NCBI GenBank assembly: GCA_013284265.1 | Contig: JABTBR010000044.1 | Span: 1-62,861 of the forward strand | Origin: Oxalobacteraceae bacterium | GTDB taxonomy: Bacteria > Pseudomonadota > Gammaproteobacteria > Burkholderiales > Burkholderiaceae_D | Direction of reading: 5' to 3' | Length of the DNA stretch: 62,861 bases | Shown: piece by piece, positions 1 to 7,467 of the stretch | Layout: each line of letters begins with the position of its first letter | Position numbering within the stretch: the stretch's first letter is position 1 | Notes under the pieces: generated by a model | Seen by the model: the letters and a program-made list of their open reading frames with translations, nothing else | What the model was told of the DNA's origin: nothing | Database searches by the model: none | Position numbers and translations under genes: made by a program

Positions 1-22
1 CCAGGGGTACGCCGTGGGTTTT
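1..22. repeat. Dispersed palindromic element, edge copy (partial)
   Basis: The first bases contain one outer arm, GCCGTGGGTTTT at 11-22, preceded by CCAGGGG. This matches, in inverted orientation, the left end of the intergenic element seen complete at 28400, 36912 and 46165. The rest lies outside the window. It sits downstream of the minus-strand porin. Confidence 0.7.
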
Positions 23-46
23 AATTGCGCCGACAGCCCGCGAACT

Positions 47-77
47 AAAAAAAACGCCGGCCTCGTGAGCCGGCGTT
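47..77 (-). terminator. Rho-independent terminator of the LamB-like porin
   Basis: A perfect 9-bp stem, AACGCCGGC (53-61) with GCCGGCGTT (69-77), encloses a 7-nt loop. Read on the minus strand it is followed by an uninterrupted run of eight T (47-54). It lies about 25 bp past the stop codon of the porin gene, as expected for an intrinsic terminator. Confidence 0.9.
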
Positions 78-102
78 AAACCCCTGCTACCCCTGATAAG
101 AC

Positions 103-1362
103 TTAGAACCAGGCCTCAACCTGCACGCCAGCCGACGTGCCACTGGTGTTGTTGCCAAACGCTGGACCGGCGTTGTTGCTCGCGTTCATGGAAGCGCGCG
201 CGGCGTCGTTCCATTTGCCGTAGGTGACGAAGGCGCGCAATTCAGGACGCGCCCAGTAACCCTTGCCGGCCGAGATGGTCGGCGCGAAAGTGACCGTGGT
301 CAGCTTCATCGCTTCGCCGCCGTTCGGCTGGGTCACGCGATGGGTGCCCACTTCCAGTTGCAGCTTGAAGTTTTCGTTCAGCGCATACACCGGACGCGCA
401 CCGACGGTGGTCCAGCTCGACGTGCCGCCCGCGTCGGACTTGTCGCGCTGATGCAGGGCCACGAATTCCATGCTGAATTCCGGCGTCGGCTGCACCACCA
501 GGTCGTTGAAGATACGTGCGCGCGTCACGTCGCTGCCCAGCGCGGTGCTGCCGGAGGCGCCGATACGGGAGTTGCCCACGCCGATGCCGGTGCCGGGACC
601 AACGCCGTACTGCACGCCGAAGGTATTGCCGCCGCCCAGGACCTTGTCCTGTTTATGCAGCACCGTCACCTGCCAGCCATCGTGCTTGTCCTTGCCCTGG
701 GCCGTGATGATGGAGGTGGCGAAGTCCATGGTGCCGCCCGGATTGACCGGCAGTCCTTCATAGATCAGGTTCTGGCGCAGCGCGGCGGTGGTGGAGGTGC
801 GCAGGCCGGTTTTTGGATCGAAGGTATTGCTGTCGTTGTCCTTGAAGATGGCATAGCTGATCTTGCCCGGGCCGGCCTGGTAGGCGTCGATACCGCCGCC
901 GGTGCCGTTCAGGTTGATGTACTGCAGATCGAGCATGTGAATGTCGGGACGGTAGTAGTAGCGCTTACCGATCCAGGCCACGCCGCCCTGCAGGAAGTCG
1001 ACGTTCTTGGCTTCGACATAGGCTTTGGCCAGGCCCAGCTTGGCGTCGCCGAATTCGGAACCCGAGTTGTATTCATTGACCCACAGCGTGCCGACGAAGC
1101 TGGCGCCGTTGGCCGACTTGGCGAATTCCTTGGTGTAGCCGCCTTCGAAGTAGGCATCGCATTCGTTGCCGAGGCGGTACTTCATCGAGTTGCCGCCCAG
1201 GCCATAGCAGTTCTGCGGGCCGTGGGTCGAGCTGGTGCCGGCGCCGGCGCGCAGATAACCGTGGAAACCTTCCTCATCGTGACCGGCATCGGCCTGCGCC
1301 GCATTGCCCACCATCGCCAGCGCCAGTGCCAAAGGCAGCATCGTCAGAATACGTTTACCCAT
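103..1362 (-). CDS. LamB/maltoporin-type carbohydrate outer-membrane porin
   Basis: An outer-membrane beta-barrel of the LamB (maltoporin) superfamily, expected to admit sugars or oligosaccharides. The N-terminus has a signal peptide (MGKRILTMLPLALALAMVGN...AQA). The mature part begins with the GFHGYLRAG strand and a Cys-Tyr-Gly/Asn-Glu-Cys loop typical of LamB proteins, and the chain ends in an aromatic residue (VEAWF), the usual barrel-assembly signal. Length is about 419 aa, close to LamB. An upstream in-frame ATG at 1416 is rejected because GAGGAG lies directly before the paired ATGATG at 1365/1362. The neighbours are arabinan/xylan hydrolases and pentose oxidation genes, and an 18-bp site shared with them lies upstream at 1492-1509, so pentose oligosaccharide uptake is the likely role. 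Substrate is inferred, not proven. Confidence 0.88.
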   Translation of the reverse strand: MGKRILTMLPLALALAMVGNAAQADAGHDEEGFHGYLRAGAGTSSTHGPQNCYGLGGNSMKYRLGNECDAYFEGGYTKEFAKSANGASFVGTLWVNEYNSGSEFGDAKLGLAKAYVEAKNVDFLQGGVAWIGKRYYYRPDIHMLDLQYINLNGTGGGIDAYQAGPGKISYAIFKDNDSNTFDPKTGLRTSTTAALRQNLIYEGLPVNPGGTMDFATSIITAQGKDKHDGWQVTVLHKQDKVLGGGNTFGVQYGVGPGTGIGVGNSRIGASGSTALGSDVTRARIFNDLVVQPTPEFSMEFVALHQRDKSDAGGTSSWTTVGARPVYALNENFKLQLEVGTHRVTQPNGGEAMKLTTVTFAPTISAGKGYWARPELRAFVTYGKWNDAARASMNASNNAGPAFGNNTSGTSAGVQVEAWF

Positions 1363-1751
1363 CATCTTCTCCTCGTTGTTTTTAACATGTAGTTTTATGG
1401 TGCAGTGCTGGCCCAACGCTTGCGGCTCAGACTGGCGAATCGATAGTAGTGGCTGGTCTGATTTCCATCCAATTACTTATTCCCCGTCATCAATATCAAA
1501 AACGATATGGCTTTATAAAATGGGACAGTGGCCATCACCGTTTCCGCTGCACATATCCGACGTGTGCCAGCAGACACCTTGCAGTGAAAGGCGCTATGAA
1601 AGCTGCGTCTATCGGGGGAGCTGAAACGGGCCGCCGGCAAGCTGCCTCGGCGCGCTCGCTGTGGCACGCGTGCGGTATCGGAATCGCAGATGGTGTAGCA
1701 AGCGCACCACAGAACAGTGCTGCACTCGGCATCGTGCAGAAAAAAACAGCG
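1363..1751. other. Intergenic leader of the porin gene (389 bp)
   Basis: No convincing gene is present. The stretch holds the presumed porin promoter region and the 18-bp operator-like site at 1492-1509. A short hairpin, CTGCAC/GTGCAG, lies near 1722-1741 next to an A-run, but in the wrong order to terminate the upstream minus-strand gene. Confidence 0.6.
1492..1509. promoter_or_regulatory. Putative pentose-regulon operator, porin copy
   Basis: AATATCAAAAACGATATG agrees at 14 of 18 positions with the site before galM (14074-14091). It contains the inverted half-sites ATATC-N6-GATAT. It is about 130-147 nt upstream of the porin start, in the same distance range as three related sites in this window. 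Confidence 0.5.
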
Positions 1752-2378
1752 CTACTTGAGCGAACCGGTGGCAAAGCGGGGGCCGTCGGCCGAAGGGGAA
1801 TGGGGGCGGGCGATTTTTTTGTCGGCCTCGATGCCGCCGCTGGCGGCGATGCGCATCAGGACCGCCTCGGCGCGCTCGATTTCATCGAGATATTCGCCGT
1901 TGGCCGTCCGTGCCGCGCCTTCGCGCTCGACCACTTTGGCCAGTTCGGCGCTGGCCTCGGGCTGTCCCTGCTCCACCAACGCTTCGAGCTGCCGGACCAG
2001 GCCGGCAGCTACCGCATTCTGTTCGACGCAGTCGCGGCTTAAATTATTGGCTTGCTGGCTTCCCTTGCACGGCGCCACCTGCGCCAGTTTGGTGCGCAGC
2101 GCGCTGGCGTTGCCGCTCGCCGCCGCGATGGAGTCGGTCGCCGGGGCGATGGCGGCGCAGTCGGCTTTGCTGCGGCCGAACGGGTTGGTATACATCACGC
2201 CGGAACAATTCACGGCACCCTCGGGAAAACTCGGCTCGGTGCTGGCCGCCCCTCCACCGTGCACGCTCTCCTGGCCACTGAAGCCCGATGAGACAGCCGT
2301 TTCATTCCAGCCGTAGTAGCACAGCGGCACCGACATGACTGCGGCCAGTGCAATCCATTCAAATCTGTTGATCGACAT
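1752..2378 (-). CDS. Hypothetical membrane-anchored protein
   Basis: A 208-aa protein of no recognised family. The first 25 residues (after MSINRFEW) form one hydrophobic segment, an uncleaved signal-anchor or signal peptide, so the rest is probably periplasmic. Four cysteines (in VNCSG, ADCAA, APCKG and RDCVE) could form two disulfides. The C-terminal half is helical and charged (around LEALVEQGQPEASAELAKVV). GGAAAG stands 5 nt before the ATG, supporting this start. It lies between the GH43 enzymes and the porin on the same strand, separated from the GH43 genes by a palindromic repeat, so co-function is uncertain. Confidence 0.6.
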   Translation of the reverse strand: MSINRFEWIALAAVMSVPLCYYGWNETAVSSGFSGQESVHGGGAASTEPSFPEGAVNCSGVMYTNPFGRSKADCAAIAPATDSIAAASGNASALRTKLAQVAPCKGSQQANNLSRDCVEQNAVAAGLVRQLEALVEQGQPEASAELAKVVEREGAARTANGEYLDEIERAEAVLMRIAASGGIEADKKIARPHSPSADGPRFATGSLK

Positions 2379-2440
2379 GATGACTTTCCACTTTCAGGCA
2401 GGTTGCGGCGCGACTGCTAATTCAACCGTTCCAGGATGGC

Positions 2441-2600
2441 TTTAGAATCCACGGCGAAGAGTCCCGGGGGCCGGCTTAAGCGTGCCGCCGCGCTTTTTAG
2501 AACCCAAGGCAAAGAGCCGGGGGCCTGTCCCGCAGGAACAGGCGGGGCGCAGCCCCTCCCCGGACCTTGGGTCAGACCCCAGATTTGGGCCGTGGGTTTT
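2441..2600. repeat. Enlarged/compound copy of the dispersed palindromic element
   Basis: The stretch starts with a degenerate arm (AGAATCCACGGC followed by GAAGAG, about 2444). A second arm, AGAACCCAAGGCAAAGAGCC, lies at 2499-2518. It ends with GTCAGACCCC (2571-2580) and GCCGTGGGTTTT (2589-2600). Between them the usual GGGGTCTGACCC palindrome is replaced by an unrelated GC-rich core containing the inverted repeat CCTGTCCC/GGAACAGG. It fills the gap between the GH43 gene and the hypothetical gene at 1752-2378. Confidence 0.65.
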
Positions 2601-2635
2601 AAACGGCGCCAACGGCTAAAAAGCACCGGACCTCC

Positions 2636-4885
2636 TTACTGCGCCGCCTCCAGCACCCACTTCTGCGCATCCAGCCCATTGTCCGGCCACTGGCGCACAT
2701 TCGCGCCATTGGCTGGCGAGGCGCTATCCAGATCGAGCACCTTGCCGCTATGGCGCGCGATCAGCTTGTAGCTGCCTTCGCCCACATACACAAGCCGCCA
2801 CTGCTGGTTCGCCGCGCCGGTATAGGTCGCGATGTCGACATTGGCGCCATCGGCCGTGGAAGCGCCCGCCACGTCGAGCGCCTTGGCGCCGGCCTGGTTG
2901 ACCAGCTCCCAGTAACCATTGCCCACGTCGTAGGCATACCAGCGCTGCGCCGTGTTGCTCAGGTCTTCCCACTGCTGCACGTTGCTGCCATCGGCCGTGC
3001 CGAAGTTGGCGTTGTCGAGCACCTTGCCGCTGCTGCGGTTGGTCAGGCGATACTTGGTGTTGTTACGCACGGCCGGCAGTACATCAAGCCGGTCCAGTTC
3101 GACGCCCCCCGTTCCCTTGGCGATGCGCACGGTGTTGGCACCGGCGTTGAGCGTTACGTCAACCGAGGTGCTGCGGTAAGTCGCCCAGGTATCGCCCGTG
3201 TAATAGGGATAGCTGAGCGTATTGGCCGCGCCGCCGTTGGCCGTGAGCGTGTGCGTGCCGGCGGCGCCGGAACCGTTGGCATAGCGCGCGGCCAGCGTGT
3301 AGCTGCCGGCGGTCGGCACGGTCACATTGAACTGCACATAGCTGCCCGCCAGGTCGATGTAGCCGACTTTGGCGCCGCCCGAGGCCCCACCTTCGTTGAC
3401 GACTGTCGCGTTGGCGATCGTCGCCACTTCGGCTTCGTAGCGGATAGGATCGACCTGCACATAATCGACTTCGGCGAAGCCGGCGTTGTAACCCAGCGTC
3501 AGCGTATTGCTGCCGGCGCTCAGGTTGACGTTGACGGTGGTCGAGGCGAAACTGCCCCAGCCGGCCGTAACGGGGTAAGCGACCGTCGCGGCGACGGCGC
3601 CGTTGACGCTGAGCTTGTGCGAGGAAGCCGCGCCCGAGCCATTACCGTAGCGGATGGTCACGGCATAGGCGCCGGCCGCCGGCACGTTCACATTGTCGAA
3701 GCGCACGGTGCTGGCTGCGTCATTGAGGTAGCCGACATCGCTGCCCTTCGAGGCGTTCGCATAGGCGACCACCTTGGCCTGGCCAGCGAGCACGCCGTAC
3801 TCGGCTTCGAAGCGGTTGTCGCCCGACGGCGGCGCCATCACGGTGCCGGTCGATACCGGCTTGCCCAGGTTGGGCGTGCCGTTGGCGTTCCAGCTGATCT
3901 TCTGCATGCGCATGCTGCGTTGGTCGCCGAAGCAGGTGTTGACGGTGCCGTCCGAGTAGGCGTGATAGATCATGTAATCCTCACTGCCGTCGGGCGACTG
4001 CACGAAGGCGTTGTGGCCGGGACCATAGACGTTGGCCGTCGGGTTGGACTGGAACACCGGCGTGGCCGACTTGGTCCAGGACGCGGCCGACAGCAGATTG
4101 CTGGTGTCGGCCGCGGTCAGCATGCCCATCACATAGCGCGGGTCGCAGGAACTGGCCGAGTAGCTGATGAAGATCTTGCCATTGCGCTTGATCACTTCCG
4201 GGCCTTCATTGACCAGATAACCCTGCTGCTCCCAGCTCAGGTCCGGCCTGGTGATCATCACCTGGGTGCTGGTGTCCACGTGCAGGGGATCGAGCATGCG
4301 CGCGATGTACACATTCGAATTGTTCGCGATGGCGGGGTCCTTCTGCGCGAACACCAGATACTGCACATTGTTGTGCATGAAGGAGGTGGCGTCGAGGGTG
4401 AAGCTGTCCCACTTGGTGGCGATGCGGCCGGACTCGGTCCAGGTGCCGGTGGTCGGATCGGCGGCGCTGTTTTCCAGCGCATACAGGCGTACCTTGAAGG
4501 CATCGGCCGATTCGCCCGCGGTGAAATACACATACCACTTGTTGTTGATGAAGTGGATTTCCGGCGCCCAGATATTGGCGCCCATGATGCCGCTGGCATG
4601 CTTGCTCCAGATGACCTTGGCGCTGGCGCTACCGAGGCCGGTCAAGGTGCGCGACTTGCGCAGTTCCAGGCGGTCGAATTCCGGCACCGTCGCCATATAG
4701 TAGTAATAGCCGTCGGTATGTTTATAAACCCAGGGGTCGGCGCGGTGCAGGTGGTTGGCGTTGCGGAAGCCGACCGCGCTGGCCGGCCCCTGAATTTCCG
4801 CGTGTGCGGCCGACGCCATGGTGGCCAACAAGGCGGCGGGCAATAGCAAAGCCACCGCCCCGCGAGCGATAGAAATCGTGTTCAT
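2636..4885 (-). CDS. Secreted multidomain GH43 arabinofuranosidase/arabinanase with two CBM6/35-like modules and a ricin-type lectin domain
   Basis: An exported glycoside hydrolase family 43 enzyme (749 aa), probably releasing L-arabinose from arabinan or arabinoxylan. A signal peptide ends near AAHA (residue 29). The five-bladed GH43 domain spans about 35-350, with likely catalytic acids Asp50 (RADPW, base), Asp165 (LDATSF, pKa modulator) and Glu227 (NEGPEV, acid), in the expected order. Two beta-sandwich carbohydrate-binding modules follow (about 357-480 and 482-605, each starting RFEAEY or RYEAEV). A ricin-B/CBM13 trefoil (about 610-748) closes the protein, with repeats such as KVLDNANFG, KALDVAGAS and KVLDLDSAS. 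GGAGA stands 6 nt before the ATG. It lies 134 bp behind a second GH43 gene and is probably cotranscribed with it. Subfamily and exact linkage are inferred. Confidence 0.88.
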   Translation of the reverse strand: MNTISIARGAVALLLPAALLATMASAAHAEIQGPASAVGFRNANHLHRADPWVYKHTDGYYYYMATVPEFDRLELRKSRTLTGLGSASAKVIWSKHASGIMGANIWAPEIHFINNKWYVYFTAGESADAFKVRLYALENSAADPTTGTWTESGRIATKWDSFTLDATSFMHNNVQYLVFAQKDPAIANNSNVYIARMLDPLHVDTSTQVMITRPDLSWEQQGYLVNEGPEVIKRNGKIFISYSASSCDPRYVMGMLTAADTSNLLSAASWTKSATPVFQSNPTANVYGPGHNAFVQSPDGSEDYMIYHAYSDGTVNTCFGDQRSMRMQKISWNANGTPNLGKPVSTGTVMAPPSGDNRFEAEYGVLAGQAKVVAYANASKGSDVGYLNDAASTVRFDNVNVPAAGAYAVTIRYGNGSGAASSHKLSVNGAVAATVAYPVTAGWGSFASTTVNVNLSAGSNTLTLGYNAGFAEVDYVQVDPIRYEAEVATIANATVVNEGGASGGAKVGYIDLAGSYVQFNVTVPTAGSYTLAARYANGSGAAGTHTLTANGGAANTLSYPYYTGDTWATYRSTSVDVTLNAGANTVRIAKGTGGVELDRLDVLPAVRNNTKYRLTNRSSGKVLDNANFGTADGSNVQQWEDLSNTAQRWYAYDVGNGYWELVNQAGAKALDVAGASTADGANVDIATYTGAANQQWRLVYVGEGSYKLIARHSGKVLDLDSASPANGANVRQWPDNGLDAQKWVLEAAQ

Positions 4886-5019
4886 GAATTGTCTCCGTTA
4901 TAGGTATGGTTGCCGCCCCGGCGCCACGCGGTCAAACCGCCTGGGCAGGGATCAGGCATGGATGGTGCTGCGACTTCAATGGCGGGACGAAGGCAATGGC
5001 GCCCTCGTCCCGTACTTTT

Positions 5020-6384
5020 TTAATATCCGACGCGGAAGGTCGCGTCCTGCTTCTCGGACGCGGTGCTGATCGGATCGATGCGCAGCACCAGGTTGGAATG
5101 GCGCATGTACATCGTCGGGAAGTTATACGACTTGAACGAACTCCAGCTCGCGTCGGCCAGACCCGCCACCTTGTAGAAAGTCGCGTCGGCCTTGAAGCCG
5201 CTGGTGTTGTCGTTCGCGTTGAGGACCAGGTTGTAGTTCGAATGGCGCAGATAGTAGGTCGGCATCGAGACCGACTGGAAGGACACGCCAGTGCTGTCGG
5301 CCAGGCCGGGCACCATGCGCCACTGCGAATCGGTGTAGGGGTCCATCGGATAGGGATCGATGCGGCCCTGGAAGGCGCTATGGCGGATGTAGTTGTCGCC
5401 ATAGTTGTACGACTGGATACGATTCCAGCCCGGGTTGCCCCATTTGGCGACCAGGTTGTTGATCTCGGTCTGAGTGATCGGCGCCACGGTCTGGTGCTTG
5501 GAGTTAAGCGGCTGGTTGTAATTGCGCTTGTTGATCGGGGTCCAGGCGTTGGCGGTGATATTGGTGGTTTCCCAGGCATAGATCTCGCCGTTGATGGGCG
5601 CATAGGAATCGCCGAACAGATACCAGCGGTTCTCATTATTCTTCTTCACCACGGTCGGCGCTTCGATGATCGTGGTGCCGATCGCGCTGGTGTAGGTATT
5701 GGCGTCGAAGCTGCGCGGGTTCATGGTGGACGAGCGCGTGCCCATCATGGTGTTGTCCGATTCGCGTTTGTAGTACAGGTAGTTCACGCCGTTATAGACG
5801 TGCACGGTCGCGTCCAGCGGCGAGAAGCCTGGATAGAAGAACACCTGGGGCGCCTCGAAGTTGACGAAGTCGCTCGTGTAGTTGACGAAGATCTGGTGAT
5901 AGCTGGAGGATGCATTGCCCGACCAAATCACGCCGTACTTGCCGCGCGCGTTGTCGTAGAAGGCTTCCGGCGCCCAGGTATGCATGCCGCTGGTGTTCAT
6001 GTGCACCAGGCGTTCGTTGGTGAAGGTGCGCAGGTCGGCCGAGTCCCAGACGTGGATGTATTCACTGTTGGAGTTGGCGAAATCGGTGCCCTTCATGTCG
6101 GTGGCCATGACCACGAATTTTCCGTCGTTCTTGCGGAAGATGAAGGGGTCGCGCAGGCCTTTCTGGCCCAGCGTCGGATAGACGACAGCGTTATTGTTGT
6201 TCAGCGGCGTCCAATGCAGGGCGTCGGTGCTGTAGGCGATGTGCAGGCCATAGTCATTGCCGGTGCCTTGCGGCGACTCGGTGAAATAGCCCATCACGTA
6301 GCCTGCATAGGGATCGAGCGCCCAGCAGGTATTGACTGCGCAAGCCGATACGGATATGGCCATCCACGCCAGAATTTTTTTCAT
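5020..6384 (-). CDS. Secreted GH43-family glycosidase with C-terminal arabinose-binding (CBM42/AbfB) domain
   Basis: About 454 aa after a signal peptide (MKKILAWMAISVSAC...CWA). A GH43-like catalytic domain occupies about residues 30-330, with blade motifs such as LRDPFIF, HTWAPEAFY and IIEAPTV; the last carries the likely acid Glu. The last 100 residues form a beta-trefoil of the AbfB/CBM42 type that binds arabinofuranose side chains, seen as the repeated pattern MPTYYLRHSNYNLVL / FPTMYMRHSNLVLRI with DATF blocks. A longer reading frame extends upstream to 6627, but only the ATG at 6384 gives a proper signal peptide. It is the first gene of the GH43 pair, preceded at 6526-6543 by an operator-like site shared with the pentose oxidation operon. 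Exact substrate is uncertain. Confidence 0.83.
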   Translation of the reverse strand: MKKILAWMAISVSACAVNTCWALDPYAGYVMGYFTESPQGTGNDYGLHIAYSTDALHWTPLNNNNAVVYPTLGQKGLRDPFIFRKNDGKFVVMATDMKGTDFANSNSEYIHVWDSADLRTFTNERLVHMNTSGMHTWAPEAFYDNARGKYGVIWSGNASSSYHQIFVNYTSDFVNFEAPQVFFYPGFSPLDATVHVYNGVNYLYYKRESDNTMMGTRSSTMNPRSFDANTYTSAIGTTIIEAPTVVKKNNENRWYLFGDSYAPINGEIYAWETTNITANAWTPINKRNYNQPLNSKHQTVAPITQTEINNLVAKWGNPGWNRIQSYNYGDNYIRHSAFQGRIDPYPMDPYTDSQWRMVPGLADSTGVSFQSVSMPTYYLRHSNYNLVLNANDNTSGFKADATFYKVAGLADASWSSFKSYNFPTMYMRHSNLVLRIDPISTASEKQDATFRVGY

Positions 6385-6525
6385 GTCTTGTCTCATCTCC
6401 ACTCTCATTTTTTTGATTTCCCGATGGCCTGATCGCCGCCTTGTGCCAGGCTGGCTACAAATAAAAGGCATGAGCGATGCTAGCCCGCGCAAGAAATTTG
6501 AACCAATCAAATATTTTGGCTGCGT

Positions 6526-6543
6526 GATATCGATCGGAGTATC
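6526..6543. promoter_or_regulatory. Putative pentose-regulon operator, GH43 copy
   Basis: On the minus strand this reads GATACTCCGATCGATATC, 13 of 18 matches to the galM site. It has the same GATA(A/C)-N7-GATATC layout and lies about 142 nt upstream of the GH43 start at 6384. Confidence 0.5.
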
Positions 6544-6568
6544 GGAGAAAGTTGCGCGAAGAGGTGCG

Positions 6569-6600
6569 GGAAGAGGCAGGAAGAGGCAGGAAGAGGCGGA
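6569..6600. repeat. Short GA-rich tandem repeat (10-bp unit, about three copies)
   Basis: The unit GGAAGAGGCA is repeated about three times, with degenerate copies on both sides (about 6555-6625). The tract lies between the pentose operon end and the GH43 promoter region. It is non-coding as far as can be seen. Confidence 0.6.
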
Positions 6601-6639
6601 GCGGTGCGGAAAGGCGCGGAGAGGCAAAGCGGTACTGAT

Positions 6640-6661
6640 GGCGGGCGCGCGTGCGCCCGCC
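6640..6661 (-). terminator. Strong hairpin at the end of the pentose oxidation operon
   Basis: A perfect 9-bp GC stem (GGCGGGCGC / GCGCCCGCC) with a 4-nt loop begins 8 bp past the SDR stop codon. On the minus strand no T-run follows, so it may be an mRNA-stabilising hairpin rather than a true intrinsic terminator. Confidence 0.5.
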
Positions 6662-6668
6662 TTTCACA

Positions 6669-7436
6669 TCAGCACCAGCCGGCGTCGACGATGAATTCCT
6701 GCGCACTGCACATGGCGCCGTCGTCGGCGGCCAGGAACATCACCATGGCGGAGATATGCTCGGGCATCAGCTTGGTGGGCAGGCACTGGTTCTGCTTGAT
6801 TTCCACTTCGGCCGCGTCGTCCACCCACAGCTCGATCTGGCGCTGGGTCATGACCCAGCCCGGCGTGACCGTGTTGACGCGGATGCCGTGCGCGCCGTAT
6901 TCGCGCGCCAGGCCGCGGGTCAGGCCCAGCACGGCGGCCTTGGAGGTGGCGTACACCGGATAGCCGGCGTTTTTCACGTGCCAGGAAATCGAGCTGACGT
7001 TGATGATGGAACCGCCACCGCGCCGCTTCATCCCTTCCAGTACCGCCTGGCAGGTGAAAAACATCGGACGCTGGTTGATGGCGACGCGCTCGTTCCAGTA
7101 CTCCAGCGTGACTTCGGCGGTCTGGTGGCGCTGGTCATTGGCGGCATTGTTGACCAGTACATCGAAATCGCCGATCTCGGCGGCCAGTTCGGCCATGACG
7201 GCCTGCAGGGCCGGGATATCGGCGATGTCGCAGTGACGGAAGGACGGCGCCGGATGGCCGGCGGCGGCCACCTTGCGGCACACTTCCTCGCTCGCTTCCC
7301 TGGCGATATCGACGAAGGCGACCTGCGCGCCCTGGGCCGCGAACGAGGCCACCAGCGATTCGCCGATGCCGCTACCGCCGCCAGTGATGAATACGCGCTT
7401 GCCGCGCAGGCTGGTAAATTGGGCTAATTGGCTCAT
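6669..7436 (-). CDS. SDR-family D-xylose/L-arabinose 1-dehydrogenase (XylB-like)
   Basis: A classical short-chain dehydrogenase (255 aa). It has the NAD(P)-binding GGGSGIG motif near residue 19, NNAA near 97 and the catalytic Ser-Tyr162-x3-Lys166 set (SSISW...YATSK). The sequence strongly resembles Caulobacter-type XylB xylose dehydrogenase, including NDxRH, GMKxRGGGxIIN, SISWH and the terminal DAGW. The expected reaction is oxidation of an aldopentose to the pentonolactone with NAD(P)+. An alternative is a 2-keto-3-deoxypentonate 4-dehydrogenase, since that SDR can also sit in such operons. It is the last gene of a four-gene operon with pentonate dehydratase, FAH-family enzyme and semialdehyde dehydrogenase. 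AAGGAGA precedes the ATG by 4 nt. Confidence 0.82.
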   Translation of the reverse strand: MSQLAQFTSLRGKRVFITGGGSGIGESLVASFAAQGAQVAFVDIAREASEEVCRKVAAAGHPAPSFRHCDIADIPALQAVMAELAAEIGDFDVLVNNAANDQRHQTAEVTLEYWNERVAINQRPMFFTCQAVLEGMKRRGGGSIINVSSISWHVKNAGYPVYATSKAAVLGLTRGLAREYGAHGIRVNTVTPGWVMTQRQIELWVDDAAEVEIKQNQCLPTKLMPEHISAMVMFLAADDGAMCSAQEFIVDAGWC

Positions 7437-7467
7437 ATTGTCTCCTTGTGCTGTGCGCTGCCGGCGC

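Noticed and set aside
2750..4846. Long plus-strand open frame (698 codons) opposite the GH43 gene
   Set aside because: It mirrors the GH43 gene codon by codon, is rich in Gly/Arg/Val/His and has no domain or ribosome-binding site. It is a high-GC antisense shadow.
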